Source: Candidatus Woesearchaeota archaeon
GTDB taxonomy: Archaea; Nanobdellota; Nanobdellia; Woesearchaeales; UBA10200
Direction of reading: 5' to 3'
DNA: 13,041 bases
NCBI GenBank assembly: GCA_018302185.1
Contig: JAGVZX010000053.1
Span: 1-13,041 of the forward strand
Part shown: positions 7,336-13,041 of the stretch, piece by piece
Layout of the letters: every line of letters begins with the position of its first letter
Position numbering within the stretch: position 1 is the stretch's first letter
Program-made: the position numbers and the translations under genes
Notes under the pieces: model-generated
Database searches by the model: none
Told to the model about the DNA's origin: nothing
Seen by the model: only the letters and a program-made list of their open reading frames with translations

Positions 7336-8823
7336 ATGCTTCACAAAACATTGCGCGCAAACACTTCCTTACTTCAGATCTATGGTCTTCTTAGAGCGAA
7401 CAATATAGGTGAAAGCGTTTTCCTAGACAGCTGCGGAAAAGGAAAATACAGTTATCTTGCATTGTTCCCTTACTGCACGTTCAAGAGCAAAAATAGTAAA
7501 ATAACTATTGCTGAGAATGATAAAACAAAAATTATCCATGGTAATCCGTTCGATGAATTAAAAAAACTAATAAATAATTTTAAAAAAAAGTATAAATCTA
7601 GTTATAACAAAGACTTCCCATTGCTCAACTCTGGTTGTGTTGGTTATCTAGGCTATGACTTAGTAAGATTCCTAGAGAAGATTCCTGCAAAAGCAAAAGA
7701 TGACTTAAAATTGCCAGGCAGCTACTTTATCTTTCCGAGCATAGTCTTGGCAGAAGATCATGAAAAGAATTTACTTTATATTTTTAGCCCAGATAACAAT
7801 AAAGAAGGGATAGAATTTATCTCTAGCATAATAAAAGCGGTCGATAAGATAAGTCCCGATGCTAAGATCAACAATTCAAATAATAATAATAATAAACTAA
7901 ACAAACCACTAGATTATTATGTGATCAAAAGATACAACCTAAGATCATCGTTGACTTGGTCGCAATACAAAAAAATTGCATTGAAAGCAAGAGAGTATGT
8001 GCATGCAGGAGACAGCTTCCAGATAAAGATAAGCCAAAGATTGGAATTTGAGATTGAGGAAGAGCCTTGGCAGATTTATAAAAAATTAAGAAACATAAAT
8101 CCAAGCCCTTATGCTGCGTTTGTTGATTTCAAAGAGGTAAAATTAATTAGCTGCTCACCTGAGCATTTATTGAAAGTGCAAAGAGTTGGTGATGAGTATC
8201 TGGCAGAAACTAGACCAATAGGCGGCACATATCCTCGAGGAAAGAACGCAAAAGAAGACAAGAAGATTGCACAAAAGTTCTTTAATGATGAGAAAGAATT
8301 AGCAGAGCACACAATGCTGATTGACCTTGAGAGAAATGACTTAGGAAGAGTCTGTAAGTATGGCACAGTTAAAGTAACTGAGATGATGAAACTAGAGAAA
8401 TATTCTCATTTGATGCATATTGTGACGAATATACAAGGCATATTAGATACAGGGAAAAAAAGAAAGCGTGGAAAAGATTCTTTTGACGCAATAAAAGCGA
8501 TGTTTCCAGGTGGCACAATAACTGGCTGCCCAAAAGTAAGGACAATGGAAATAATTGATGAGCTAGAGCCAGTTGCACGCGGACCATACACAGGTTCTAT
8601 AGGTGGATTTAATTTTAACAATGAGTGTGATTTTAATCTTATAATAAGGACGTTGATATTGAAAGCTGACAAAAACAATGTTGGTGATAAAAATACAGGA
8701 AATAATAAGTTCAAAGGCTATCTCAACGTCGGCGGCGGCATTGTCGCAGATTCAAAGCCAAGAAGAGAATATGAAGAGACGATAGAGAAAGGATTGGCGG
8801 TTGTTGAGGCAGTCAAGAAATGA
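7336..8823 (+). CDS. pabB: Aminodeoxychorismate synthase, component I
   Basis: PabB aminates chorismate to 4-amino-4-deoxychorismate with ammonia from PabA, the first step to p-aminobenzoate for folate. The chorismate-binding domain covers about 200-495: GDSFQIKISQRL, ISCSPEHLL (271-279), TRPIGGTYPRG (292-302), LIDLERNDLGRV (328-339), FPGGTITGCPKVRTMEIIDELEP (390-412) and the end GGGIVADS. LERNDLGR and GGTITGCPK favour PabB over anthranilate synthase TrpE, as do the pabA, pabC and folP neighbours. The PIKGT lysine of E. coli PabB is Gly here (PIGGT), as in lysine-independent PabBs. Residues 179-186 are an Asn-rich tract encoded by AAT repeats in the linker between the N-terminal and catalytic domains. 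The stop overlaps the next ATG by 4 bp. TrpE is the remaining alternative. Confidence 0.9.
   Translation: MLHKTLRANTSLLQIYGLLRANNIGESVFLDSCGKGKYSYLALFPYCTFKSKNSKITIAENDKTKIIHGNPFDELKKLINNFKKKYKSSYNKDFPLLNSGCVGYLGYDLVRFLEKIPAKAKDDLKLPGSYFIFPSIVLAEDHEKNLLYIFSPDNNKEGIEFISSIIKAVDKISPDAKINNSNNNNNKLNKPLDYYVIKRYNLRSSLTWSQYKKIALKAREYVHAGDSFQIKISQRLEFEIEEEPWQIYKKLRNINPSPYAAFVDFKEVKLISCSPEHLLKVQRVGDEYLAETRPIGGTYPRGKNAKEDKKIAQKFFNDEKELAEHTMLIDLERNDLGRVCKYGTVKVTEMMKLEKYSHLMHIVTNIQGILDTGKKRKRGKDSFDAIKAMFPGGTITGCPKVRTMEIIDELEPVARGPYTGSIGGFNFNNECDFNLIIRTLILKADKNNVGDKNTGNNKFKGYLNVGGGIVADSKPRREYEETIEKGLAVVEAVKK
7879..7896 (+). repeat. AAT trinucleotide microsatellite inside pabB
   Basis: A run of five to six AAT units encodes consecutive asparagines in the linker of PabB (part of residues 179-186). 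Pure triplet tracts are slippage-prone, but changes by whole units stay in frame and fall outside the catalytic motifs. Confidence 0.75.
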
Positions 8824-9035
8824 AAACCCCTAAACTAGACGAATCATGCATGGAATGTGGCTCTAAAAACACTAAAATGTATTATGAAGGTCTTGAGACA
8901 GATTGGTATAAATGCAATGATTGTAAAAAAGACTTTGGCATCACTGATCATAGAAGAATTGCAGGATTCAGCAAAAGAGAAGTTCAAGAGATGGACAAGG
9001 AGAATGTAGCCCCTAAGCCTAAAACTGCAAAATAA
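8820..9035 (+). CDS. Small zinc-ribbon protein
   Basis: This 71-residue protein has two CxxC knuckles, C10-C13 (CMEC) and C32-C35 (CNDC), 18 residues apart. That is a zinc ribbon typical of small archaeal nucleic-acid or protein-binding modules. Aromatic residues (Y21, Y22, W29, Y30) lie between the knuckles. The C-terminal tail after residue 40 is charged and Lys/Pro-rich (KPKTAK at the end). The ATG shares ATGA with the pabB stop, so it is translationally coupled to pabB and in the same transcript. The function is unknown. It could regulate or assemble the aminodeoxychorismate synthase, or simply be a transcription-related passenger. The last codons and the stop lie in a short direct duplication (9003-9048). 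Confidence 0.83.
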   Translation: MKTPKLDESCMECGSKNTKMYYEGLETDWYKCNDCKKDFGITDHRRIAGFSKREVQEMDKENVAPKPKTAK

Positions 9036-9048
9036 TGTAGCCCCTAAG
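9003..9048. repeat. 15-bp exact direct repeat spanning the zinc-ribbon stop codon
   Basis: AATGTAGCCCCTAAG occurs at 9003-9017 and again at 9034-9048, offset 31 bp. The first copy is inside the last codons of the zinc-ribbon gene and the second begins in its stop codon. This looks like a recent local duplication at the gene's 3' end. Confidence 0.85.
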
Positions 9049-9066
9049 TTTAGTTTGTTTCTTTTT
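9049..9066 (+). terminator. Possible T-rich terminator after the pabB/zinc-ribbon transcript
   Basis: A T-rich stretch (TTTAGTTTGTTTCTTTTT) follows the zinc-ribbon gene and precedes the pabA promoter element. Archaeal termination often uses T-runs without a hairpin. Support is by composition only. Confidence 0.35.
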
Positions 9067-9070
9067 GATT

Positions 9071-9082
9071 AAAATTATATAT
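9071..9082 (+). promoter_or_regulatory. Probable TATA box for pabA
   Basis: AAAATTATATAT is centred about 28 nt before the pabA ATG at 9106, and no Shine-Dalgarno lies between. This suggests pabA is transcribed separately from pabB as a leaderless mRNA. Confidence 0.5.
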
Positions 9083-9105
9083 CTGCTGATTATTTATGCC
9101 ATAAA

Positions 9106-9690
9106 ATGATACTCATAATAGACAACTACGACAGCTTCACTTACAACCTAGCCCAAAGGCTCGGAGAACTAGGCGTAAAAATAAAGGTTGTTAGAAACGA
9201 TGCAGTTGCACAAAATAAATTAAGAGATAAAATAATGAAAATAAACCTAACCCATATAGTAATCTCTCCAGGACCTTGCACACCGAATGAAGCAGGCATA
9301 TCTAATGAGATAATAAGACAATTTGCTGGCAAGATACCAATTCTAGGTGTTTGTCTAGGCCATCAATGTATTGGACAAGTTTTTGACGGAAAGATAGTAA
9401 GAGAAAAGCCTGCTCATGGCAAGACAGCAGAGATATTTCACGATGGAAAAACAATATTCAAGAATGTAAAGAATCCATTTACTGCAACAAGATACCATAG
9501 CTTGGTGGTTGAAAAGAAAAGTCTGCCTGAATGCCTTGAGATTTCTGCGTGGAACAAAGACAAAACAATAATTATGGGTGTAAGGCACAAGTATCTGCCA
9601 GGCGTCGAAGGCATACAGGTACACCCAGAGAGCATAATGACGACAGAAGGGTATAAGATTTTGAGAAATTTTTTAAACGCAAAAATTTAA
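9106..9690 (+). CDS. pabA: Aminodeoxychorismate synthase, glutamine amidotransferase component II
   Basis: PabA hydrolyses glutamine and passes ammonia to PabB. It is a 194-residue class I glutamine amidotransferase with the N-terminal IDNYDSFTYNL (5-15), the oxyanion segment ISPGPCTPNEAGIS (53-66), the nucleophile C83 in GVCLGHQ (81-87), and the catalytic H173 and E175 in VHPES. TATRYHSLVV (126-135) is the PabA/TrpG signature region. PabA and TrpG cannot be separated by sequence alone. Some organisms share one subunit for both pathways, but here pabB, pabC and folP are the neighbours. It lies 70 bp after the zinc-ribbon gene with its own TATA-like element. The stop TAA at 9688-9690 sits in an A/T-rich stretch. 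Confidence 0.93.
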   Translation: MILIIDNYDSFTYNLAQRLGELGVKIKVVRNDAVAQNKLRDKIMKINLTHIVISPGPCTPNEAGISNEIIRQFAGKIPILGVCLGHQCIGQVFDGKIVREKPAHGKTAEIFHDGKTIFKNVKNPFTATRYHSLVVEKKSLPECLEISAWNKDKTIIMGVRHKYLPGVEGIQVHPESIMTTEGYKILRNFLNAKI

Positions 9691-9731
9691 TAAGACAGAT
9701 GGATTATTTAGGTAAGAATATAGAATTGATA

Positions 9732-9739
9732 CTTTAAGA
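9732..9739 (+). promoter_or_regulatory. Possible TATA box for pabC
   Basis: CTTTAAGA is centred about 27 nt before the pabC ATG at 9763. The gap has no Shine-Dalgarno. The match is weaker than those at pabA and pabB. Confidence 0.35.
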
Positions 9740-9762
9740 TTGGACATAATTTAATATTTAAA

Positions 9763-10656
9763 ATGCTCATCTACCTCAACGGCAAATTAGTCAAGAAAGA
9801 AGAAGCAAAGATTTCTGTATTTGATCACGCATTTCTATATGGAGACGGAGTATTTGACACACTAAGAACATACAACAAAAAGATCTTAAAGCTCGACATG
9901 CATATCAACAGGTTGTTTAAGTCTGCAAGGATCATCGGCTTTAACATCCCAATTACAAAAGAGGAGATGAAGGATGCCATAAAGCAGACAGTTGAAGCAA
10001 ATAATTCAGCTGCTGTTTCTGAGTTTAGGATTAGAGTCACTGTTTCTCGAGGTGAAGGGGATATCGCATTGGTCGCAGAGTGCAAGCCAAATATAGTGGT
10101 ACAGGTTACTGAACTGAAAAAATCAGCTTCTGAAATTTACGAGCGCGGTGTGAGTGTGATCACAGTAAAGCTTGAGAGGCCATTGCCAGAAGCTAAAACC
10201 ACAAACTGCATGATGCAGGTAGTAGCAAAAGAGAAAGCTAATCTTGTCAATGCATACGAGGCTCTGCTTGTAAATAATGAGAATGAAGTCACTGAAGGCG
10301 CAACGACTAATGTGTTTATTGTAAGATATGCTGATGGGAAAAGTAACTTAAAAACTAAAGTTATCACGCCAAATAAAGATGTGCTAGAAGGAGTCACAAG
10401 ATATATTGTTGTCGAATTGATAAAGGATCTTCAGAAGGAGAACATAGAAGTAGACGGAAAAAACATAGAGCTTGAGTTAAGGCAGATAAAGAAAGACGAG
10501 CTTTATTCTGCAGATGAAATATTTATAACAAGCACAACCCCTGAGTTGGTGCCAGTAATTCTAGTTGATGACAAATTTATAGGAAATAAAAAGCCAGGCA
10601 AGGTCTGGAAATTATTGAGCGAAGAGTTCGGCAAGTACAGGGATAAGTATGATTAA
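9763..10656 (+). CDS. pabC: Class IV aminotransferase family protein, probable 4-amino-4-deoxychorismate lyase
   Basis: This is a PLP enzyme of the fold IV family shared by aminodeoxychorismate lyase (PabC), branched-chain aminotransferase and D-amino acid aminotransferase. The N-terminal motif VFDHAFLYGDGVFDTLR (19-35) and R50 are canonical. The PLP lysine is K145 in EAKTTNCM. EALLVNNENEVTEGATTNVFIV holds the PLP-binding E178 and N183. Length of 297 fits. Sequence alone does not settle PabC against IlvE, but the position between pabA and folP strongly favours the lyase, which splits aminodeoxychorismate into p-aminobenzoate and pyruvate. The start ATG has no Shine-Dalgarno and has a TATA-like element upstream. 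A T6 run follows shortly after the stop. Confidence 0.85.
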   Translation: MLIYLNGKLVKKEEAKISVFDHAFLYGDGVFDTLRTYNKKILKLDMHINRLFKSARIIGFNIPITKEEMKDAIKQTVEANNSAAVSEFRIRVTVSRGEGDIALVAECKPNIVVQVTELKKSASEIYERGVSVITVKLERPLPEAKTTNCMMQVVAKEKANLVNAYEALLVNNENEVTEGATTNVFIVRYADGKSNLKTKVITPNKDVLEGVTRYIVVELIKDLQKENIEVDGKNIELELRQIKKDELYSADEIFITSTTPELVPVILVDDKFIGNKKPGKVWKLLSEEFGKYRDKYD

Positions 10657-10664
10657 TCCAATAA

Positions 10665-10670
10665 TTTTTT
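10665..10670 (+). terminator. Possible T-run terminator after pabC
   Basis: A TTTTTT run lies 8 nt after the pabC stop, without an obvious hairpin, as is common for archaeal termination. Support is weak. Confidence 0.3.
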
Positions 10671-10719
10671 AAATAAGGTTGTGTTCTGATTACTAATAAT
10701 TATCCATCGGTAAAAAAGA

Positions 10720-10765
10720 GGCTGTACCAGCATGAATGCTAGTGCCTAACTGCCTGCTGGTTCTA
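10720..10765. other. GC-richer inverted repeat in the pabC-folP gap, possible structured RNA
   Basis: Within a 176-bp AT-rich gap, 10720-10762 is clearly GC-richer. ACCAGCA (10726-10732) pairs exactly with TGCTGGT (10755-10761), and a smaller AGCAT/ATGCT pair sits at 10729-10740. An AT-rich element (TAATAATTAT, about 10693-10702) lies roughly 25 nt upstream, at TATA spacing. No C/D-box or clear H/ACA motif was found and no T-run follows. It may be a small RNA, a folP leader element or chance. Confidence 0.35.
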
Positions 10766-10832
10766 AGATAAATAAGTTAAAGTATTAAAGTTATATTATT
10801 CGATTGATATTATTTAATTAGGTTTAACAAAA

Positions 10833-12035
10833 ATGTACACTATAAAACAAATAAGAAACTTCGAAGAAGCAAAGAAAGAGATGCTTGCAATTGATGTAGA
10901 TGGCGGCGGCATTCCAATAATGGCTCCAAAGTCTGTGTTTAAAACAATCAAGATAACAGATGTATCAAGGACAGCTGCCATAGTCATGAAACAGGAGATG
11001 CTTTCTGTCGGTGGAGATGTGGCTGTTGCAAAAGGCACAATTAACGCAGTCGTTGACAAGACAGATGTGCTTATCTTTGGCACAGTTGCGCAGATCAGGG
11101 AGTTTATCCACAAGATAAGCTTGCAACCATTTGGATTGAAGAAGATTGCAAAAGATCTGGACATTTTGCTAACAAATTATCACAAAAAGTTAGAATCATG
11201 GCAGATTGGAAAATATTCACCAAAAAAATATCAGCTAAATTTTGACCTGCCATTGATCATGGGCATAGTAAATGTCACTCCAGATTCATTCTTTGACGGC
11301 AGCAAATATGCAAGTACAGATGCTGCTGTTAAGCATGCAAAAGAATTAGTAAAGCAAGGTGCTGATATTCTGGATATTGGAGGAGAAAGCTCTCGTCCAG
11401 GAAGTGAAAGCGTAAGTACCCAAGAAGAATTAAGTAGAGTTTTGCCAGTCATAAAAAAACTGATTGCAGACAAGACAATCAATGTGCCGATTTCCGTTGA
11501 CACCTACAAGCCAGAGGTTGCAGAAGCTTGCTTAAAAGCTGGTGCGCATATAATAAACGATATTTCTGGCTTCAAGAATCCAAGAATGATCTCAGTATGC
11601 AAAAAGTATGATGCAGGAGTAATTGCTATGCACATGCAAGGCAATCCAAAATCAATGCAACAAAATCCAAGTTACGATGATGTAGTTAGAGAAGTGTTTG
11701 AGTATCTGGAAGACACTATTGTAAATGCCAGAAACCTTGGGATAACTAAGATTGCAATTGATCCAGGCATCGGCTTTGGAAAATCACTTGAGCACAATCT
11801 TCTGTTATTAAAGAATCTAGCAGAATTCAAGTCATTAGGCTGCCCAATATTGATCGGCACAAGCAGAAAATCCTTCATCGGCAAAATAAGCAATGTTGAC
11901 GTAGATAAAAGATTGCCAGGGACAATTGCAGCAAATTGTTATGCATTACTAAATGGCGCAAACATACTTAGGGTGCATGATGTTGAAGAGGCTAAGCTTA
12001 CTGTTGATGTTGTTGAAGGAATCAAAAAAGCGTAA
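10833..12035 (+). CDS. folP: Dihydropteroate synthase with long N-terminal domain
   Basis: FolP joins p-aminobenzoate to the hydroxymethyl-dihydropterin pyrophosphate made by FolK, giving dihydropteroate. The TIM-barrel catalytic domain covers about 138-400: MGIVNVTPDSFFDG (143-156), the DIGGESSRPGSE pterin-pyrophosphate loop (181-192), ISVDTYKPEVAE, HIINDISGF, the IDPGIGFGKS segment, LIGTSRKSFIG and the C-terminal RVHDVEEA. Residues 1-130 form an N-terminal extension (GGGIPIMAPKS, MKQEMLSVGGDVAV, LQPFGLKKIA). A similar extension occurs in a long-form DHPS group in some bacteria and archaea, so 400 residues is not a fusion artefact. The start at 10833 has no Shine-Dalgarno and lies about 24 nt after ATATTATTT (10807-10815), consistent with leaderless translation. 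A T-rich stretch follows the stop. Confidence 0.96.
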   Translation: MYTIKQIRNFEEAKKEMLAIDVDGGGIPIMAPKSVFKTIKITDVSRTAAIVMKQEMLSVGGDVAVAKGTINAVVDKTDVLIFGTVAQIREFIHKISLQPFGLKKIAKDLDILLTNYHKKLESWQIGKYSPKKYQLNFDLPLIMGIVNVTPDSFFDGSKYASTDAAVKHAKELVKQGADILDIGGESSRPGSESVSTQEELSRVLPVIKKLIADKTINVPISVDTYKPEVAEACLKAGAHIINDISGFKNPRMISVCKKYDAGVIAMHMQGNPKSMQQNPSYDDVVREVFEYLEDTIVNARNLGITKIAIDPGIGFGKSLEHNLLLLKNLAEFKSLGCPILIGTSRKSFIGKISNVDVDKRLPGTIAANCYALLNGANILRVHDVEEAKLTVDVVEGIKKA

Positions 12036-12039
12036 ACCG

Positions 12040-12056
12040 TTTTTAAATTCTCTTCT
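12040..12056 (+). terminator. Possible T-rich terminator after folP
   Basis: A pyrimidine-rich stretch beginning with TTTTT follows the folP stop within 5 nt and no hairpin precedes it. It is plausible as an archaeal terminator by composition only. Confidence 0.3.
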
Positions 12057-12111
12057 CCAGAATAGTAAAAATCACAATATTTTAAAAGGGCAGGATATTA
12101 ACTGATTTATA

Positions 12112-12155
12112 GGTTAGATAACATTAGTTTTGCGGTTAGATAACAACTAGTTTTG
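12112..12155. repeat. Imperfect tandem repeat upstream of the PTPS-like gene
   Basis: Two adjacent copies, 12112-12132 and 12134-12155, share GGTTAGATAACA at their left ends and TAGTTTTG at their right ends, differing by one or two bases between. TATA-like elements lie just upstream (ATTTTAAAA at about 12078-12086, and ATTTATAG at 12105-12112), so the repeats would lie at the transcription start or in the leader. A paired operator site or a leader element is possible. Confidence 0.7.
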
Positions 12156-12179
12156 TGAATTACAATTACGCAGGAGAGA

Positions 12180-12186
12180 GGAGGTG
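12180..12186 (+). promoter_or_regulatory. Strong Shine-Dalgarno for the PTPS-like gene
   Basis: GGAGGTG, complementary to the archaeal 16S 3' end, ends 6 nt before ATG at 12193. It fixes the first of two adjacent ATGs as the start. It contrasts with the Shine-Dalgarno-free starts of most other genes here and implies a leadered mRNA. Confidence 0.75.
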
Positions 12187-12192
12187 TTTTAG

Positions 12193-12543
12193 ATGATGCA
12201 GTTAGGACAGGATTTTATGTTTTCTGCAGCGAGAAAGCTGCCAAGCGCAAAAGGAACGCCGTTGCATGGCCACAAATATAGGTTAAGAGTTGTCGTCAAA
12301 GGCAATCTTAATGAAGACGGCATGATCACAGAATCTGCCACAGTCAGGAAAATAGTGAAAGACATCGTCCTTAAGAAGTTAGATGGAAGTTATCTGAACG
12401 ATTACTTCAAAGTCCCAACATTGGAAAATGTCACGAAGTGGATATGGGATGAGCTCTATGACCTTAACCTGATGGAAGTTGTGCTTTGGGAAAATCCTGA
12501 GCTGTTTGTAAGGATAACTCCAGACGAGAAGAGGAAGAAGTAA
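12193..12543 (+). CDS. 6-pyruvoyltetrahydropterin synthase / QueD-family protein with altered active site
   Basis: A 116-residue member of the PTPS/QueD (COG0720) fold: FSAARKLP (10-17), PLHGHKYRLRVVVKG (23-37), VRKIVKDIV then LDGSYLND (63-70), PTLENVTKWIWDEL (75-88) and E100 near the end. The family normally has FxAAH, CxxxHGH and LDH. Here the first zinc His is R14, the catalytic Cys position is G21 and the His of the Asp-His pair is G65. H25, H27, D64 and E100 remain. The protein has no cysteine and only two histidines, so normal QueD or PTPS chemistry is unlikely. PTPS paralogs with changed active sites replace dihydroneopterin aldolase (FolB) in some organisms. Its place between folP and folK suggests such a role, as inference. 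It is translated from a strong Shine-Dalgarno. Confidence 0.83.
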   Translation: MMQLGQDFMFSAARKLPSAKGTPLHGHKYRLRVVVKGNLNEDGMITESATVRKIVKDIVLKKLDGSYLNDYFKVPTLENVTKWIWDELYDLNLMEVVLWENPELFVRITPDEKRKK

Positions 12544-12555
12544 AAGTGATTCTAA

Positions 12556-12873
12556 ATGCCAGGAAAATACTCTGCTCAATTAGACGGATATGGTCCTGTT
12601 GACCCTAATCGTGCAAGTTACCCAATAACGAGAATCCTTACAGTCGGTGGAATTTTTGGAGGAGGATATCACGCACCTTTAGCTGTCTTGTGTGAACAGG
12701 CAGCTGGTAGGCCAAGCCCATTTACAGTGGAGGAGATGATTGCTACTGTTATTCTAGACGCTGCTGTGTTAGGAACAGTCCTAGGAGTTGGAAGCTTTAT
12801 TATAGAAAATAGACAAGTACAGCGTCTGGAAACTATACTCGGGCAATTCAATAGGATCGTTAGATCAGATTAG
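12556..12873 (+). CDS. Small two-helix membrane protein, function unknown
   Basis: This 105-residue protein is not recognised. It has a polar N-terminus (1-23), a first Gly-rich hydrophobic segment (about 24-46, ILTVGGIFGGGYHAPLAVL), a short Pro-containing loop (about 50-60), a second clear membrane helix (about 62-83) and a charged C-terminal helix. Both ends should lie on the same side of the membrane. AGTGAT at 12545-12550, complementary to the archaeal 16S 3' end, ends 5 nt before ATG and supports this start. It follows the PTPS-like gene by 12 bp and is probably co-transcribed with it. No link to folate is visible beyond position. Confidence 0.65.
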   Translation: MPGKYSAQLDGYGPVDPNRASYPITRILTVGGIFGGGYHAPLAVLCEQAAGRPSPFTVEEMIATVILDAAVLGTVLGVGSFIIENRQVQRLETILGQFNRIVRSD

Positions 12874-12935
12874 GATTAAGAGTTATGCGAATCCAGAAGT
12901 TAAGTAGGATTTTTCTGATGCTCAAAAAGCAGCAA

Positions 12936-12945
12936 ATATTAAATA
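12936..12945 (+). promoter_or_regulatory. Probable TATA box for folK
   Basis: AATATTAAAT is centred about 28 nt before the folK ATG at 12968, and no Shine-Dalgarno lies between. It fits a leaderless folK transcript separate from the PTPS-like operon. Confidence 0.45.
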
Positions 12946-12967
12946 GTGTTGTTGTATCCTAAAAAAA

Positions 12968-13041
12968 ATGGCAACAATCTACCTCAGCTTAGGCTCAAAT
13001 ATCGGCGATAAAGAGAAGAACATCCATAAGGCAATTGAGCT
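12968..13041 (+). CDS. folK: 6-hydroxymethyl-7,8-dihydropterin pyrophosphokinase, N-terminal part (runs off window)
   Basis: Only the first 24 full codons are present, but they carry the HPPK opening YLSLGSNIGDKEKNI followed by the start of a helix, which is diagnostic. FolK transfers pyrophosphate from ATP to 6-hydroxymethyl-dihydropterin, giving the FolP substrate. Catalytic and ATP-binding motifs lie beyond the right edge. The ATG follows an A-run, has no Shine-Dalgarno and has a TATA-like element about 28 nt upstream. Its place after folP and the PTPS-like gene completes most of the pterin branch. Whether it is fused to another domain cannot be seen. Confidence 0.9.
   Translation, partial: MATIYLSLGSNIGDKEKNIHKAIE

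Noticed and set aside
7336..8823. Anthranilate synthase TrpE as the identity of this gene
   Set aside because: LERNDLGR and GGTITGCPK plus pabA/pabC/folP neighbours favour PabB. TrpE is kept only as a minor alternative.
10833..11240. FolP N-terminal extension as a novel fusion
   Set aside because: The MAPKS, KQEMLSVGG and QPFGLK segments match the known long-form DHPS N-terminal domain, so it is not new.
12874..12967. TTTTT/AAAAA inverted pair near 12910-12927 as a terminator hairpin
   Set aside because: It is an all-A/T stem around an 8-9 nt loop and would be very unstable.
1..13041. CRISPR array, tRNA, rRNA or insertion sequence
   Set aside because: No regularly spaced repeats, cloverleaf, rRNA signature or transposase was seen.

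Overview
The window is AT-rich and reads as archaeal, most likely from a small-genome or uncultivated lineage (a DPANN-type archaeon is my guess, not shown). Three things point that way. The partial lumazine synthase at the left edge has the archaeal RibH sequence. Many starts have no Shine-Dalgarno sequence but carry a TATA-like element about 24-30 nt upstream, as in leaderless archaeal genes. Two starts do carry motifs (GGAGGTG, GTGAT) matching the archaeal 16S 3' end. Several enzymes are nevertheless of bacterial type: RibBA, RibD, FolE and a YmfF/YmfH-like M16 protease pair.

Layout. 1-3779 is a riboflavin block: the end of ribH, an unrecognised 313-residue gene, ribBA (GTP cyclohydrolase II fused to DHBP synthase) and ribD (deaminase-reductase). 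folE (3860-4429) starts the folate side. On the minus strand, 7191-4484 holds two M16-family genes overlapping by ATGA: an upstream subunit without the zinc motif and a downstream subunit with HYFEH. From 7336 the plus strand resumes with p-aminobenzoate genes: pabB, a 71-residue zinc ribbon overlapping it by 4 bp, pabA and a class IV aminotransferase (pabC). folP follows, then a short 6-pyruvoyltetrahydropterin-synthase-like gene, a small two-helix membrane protein and the start of folK, cut by the right edge.

How the genes work together. RibBA and FolE both draw on GTP, for flavin and pterin synthesis respectively. RibBA, RibD and RibH cover the route to 6,7-dimethyl-8-ribityllumazine; riboflavin synthase is not seen. 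FolE, FolK and FolP with PabA/B/C cover most of dihydropteroate synthesis. Dihydroneopterin aldolase (FolB) and FolC are not seen. The PTPS-like protein sits where a FolB substitute would be expected, but it lacks several family catalytic and zinc residues, which makes it the most intriguing gene here. No CRISPR array, insertion sequence, rRNA or tRNA was recognised, and no stretch above 300 bases lacks a gene.
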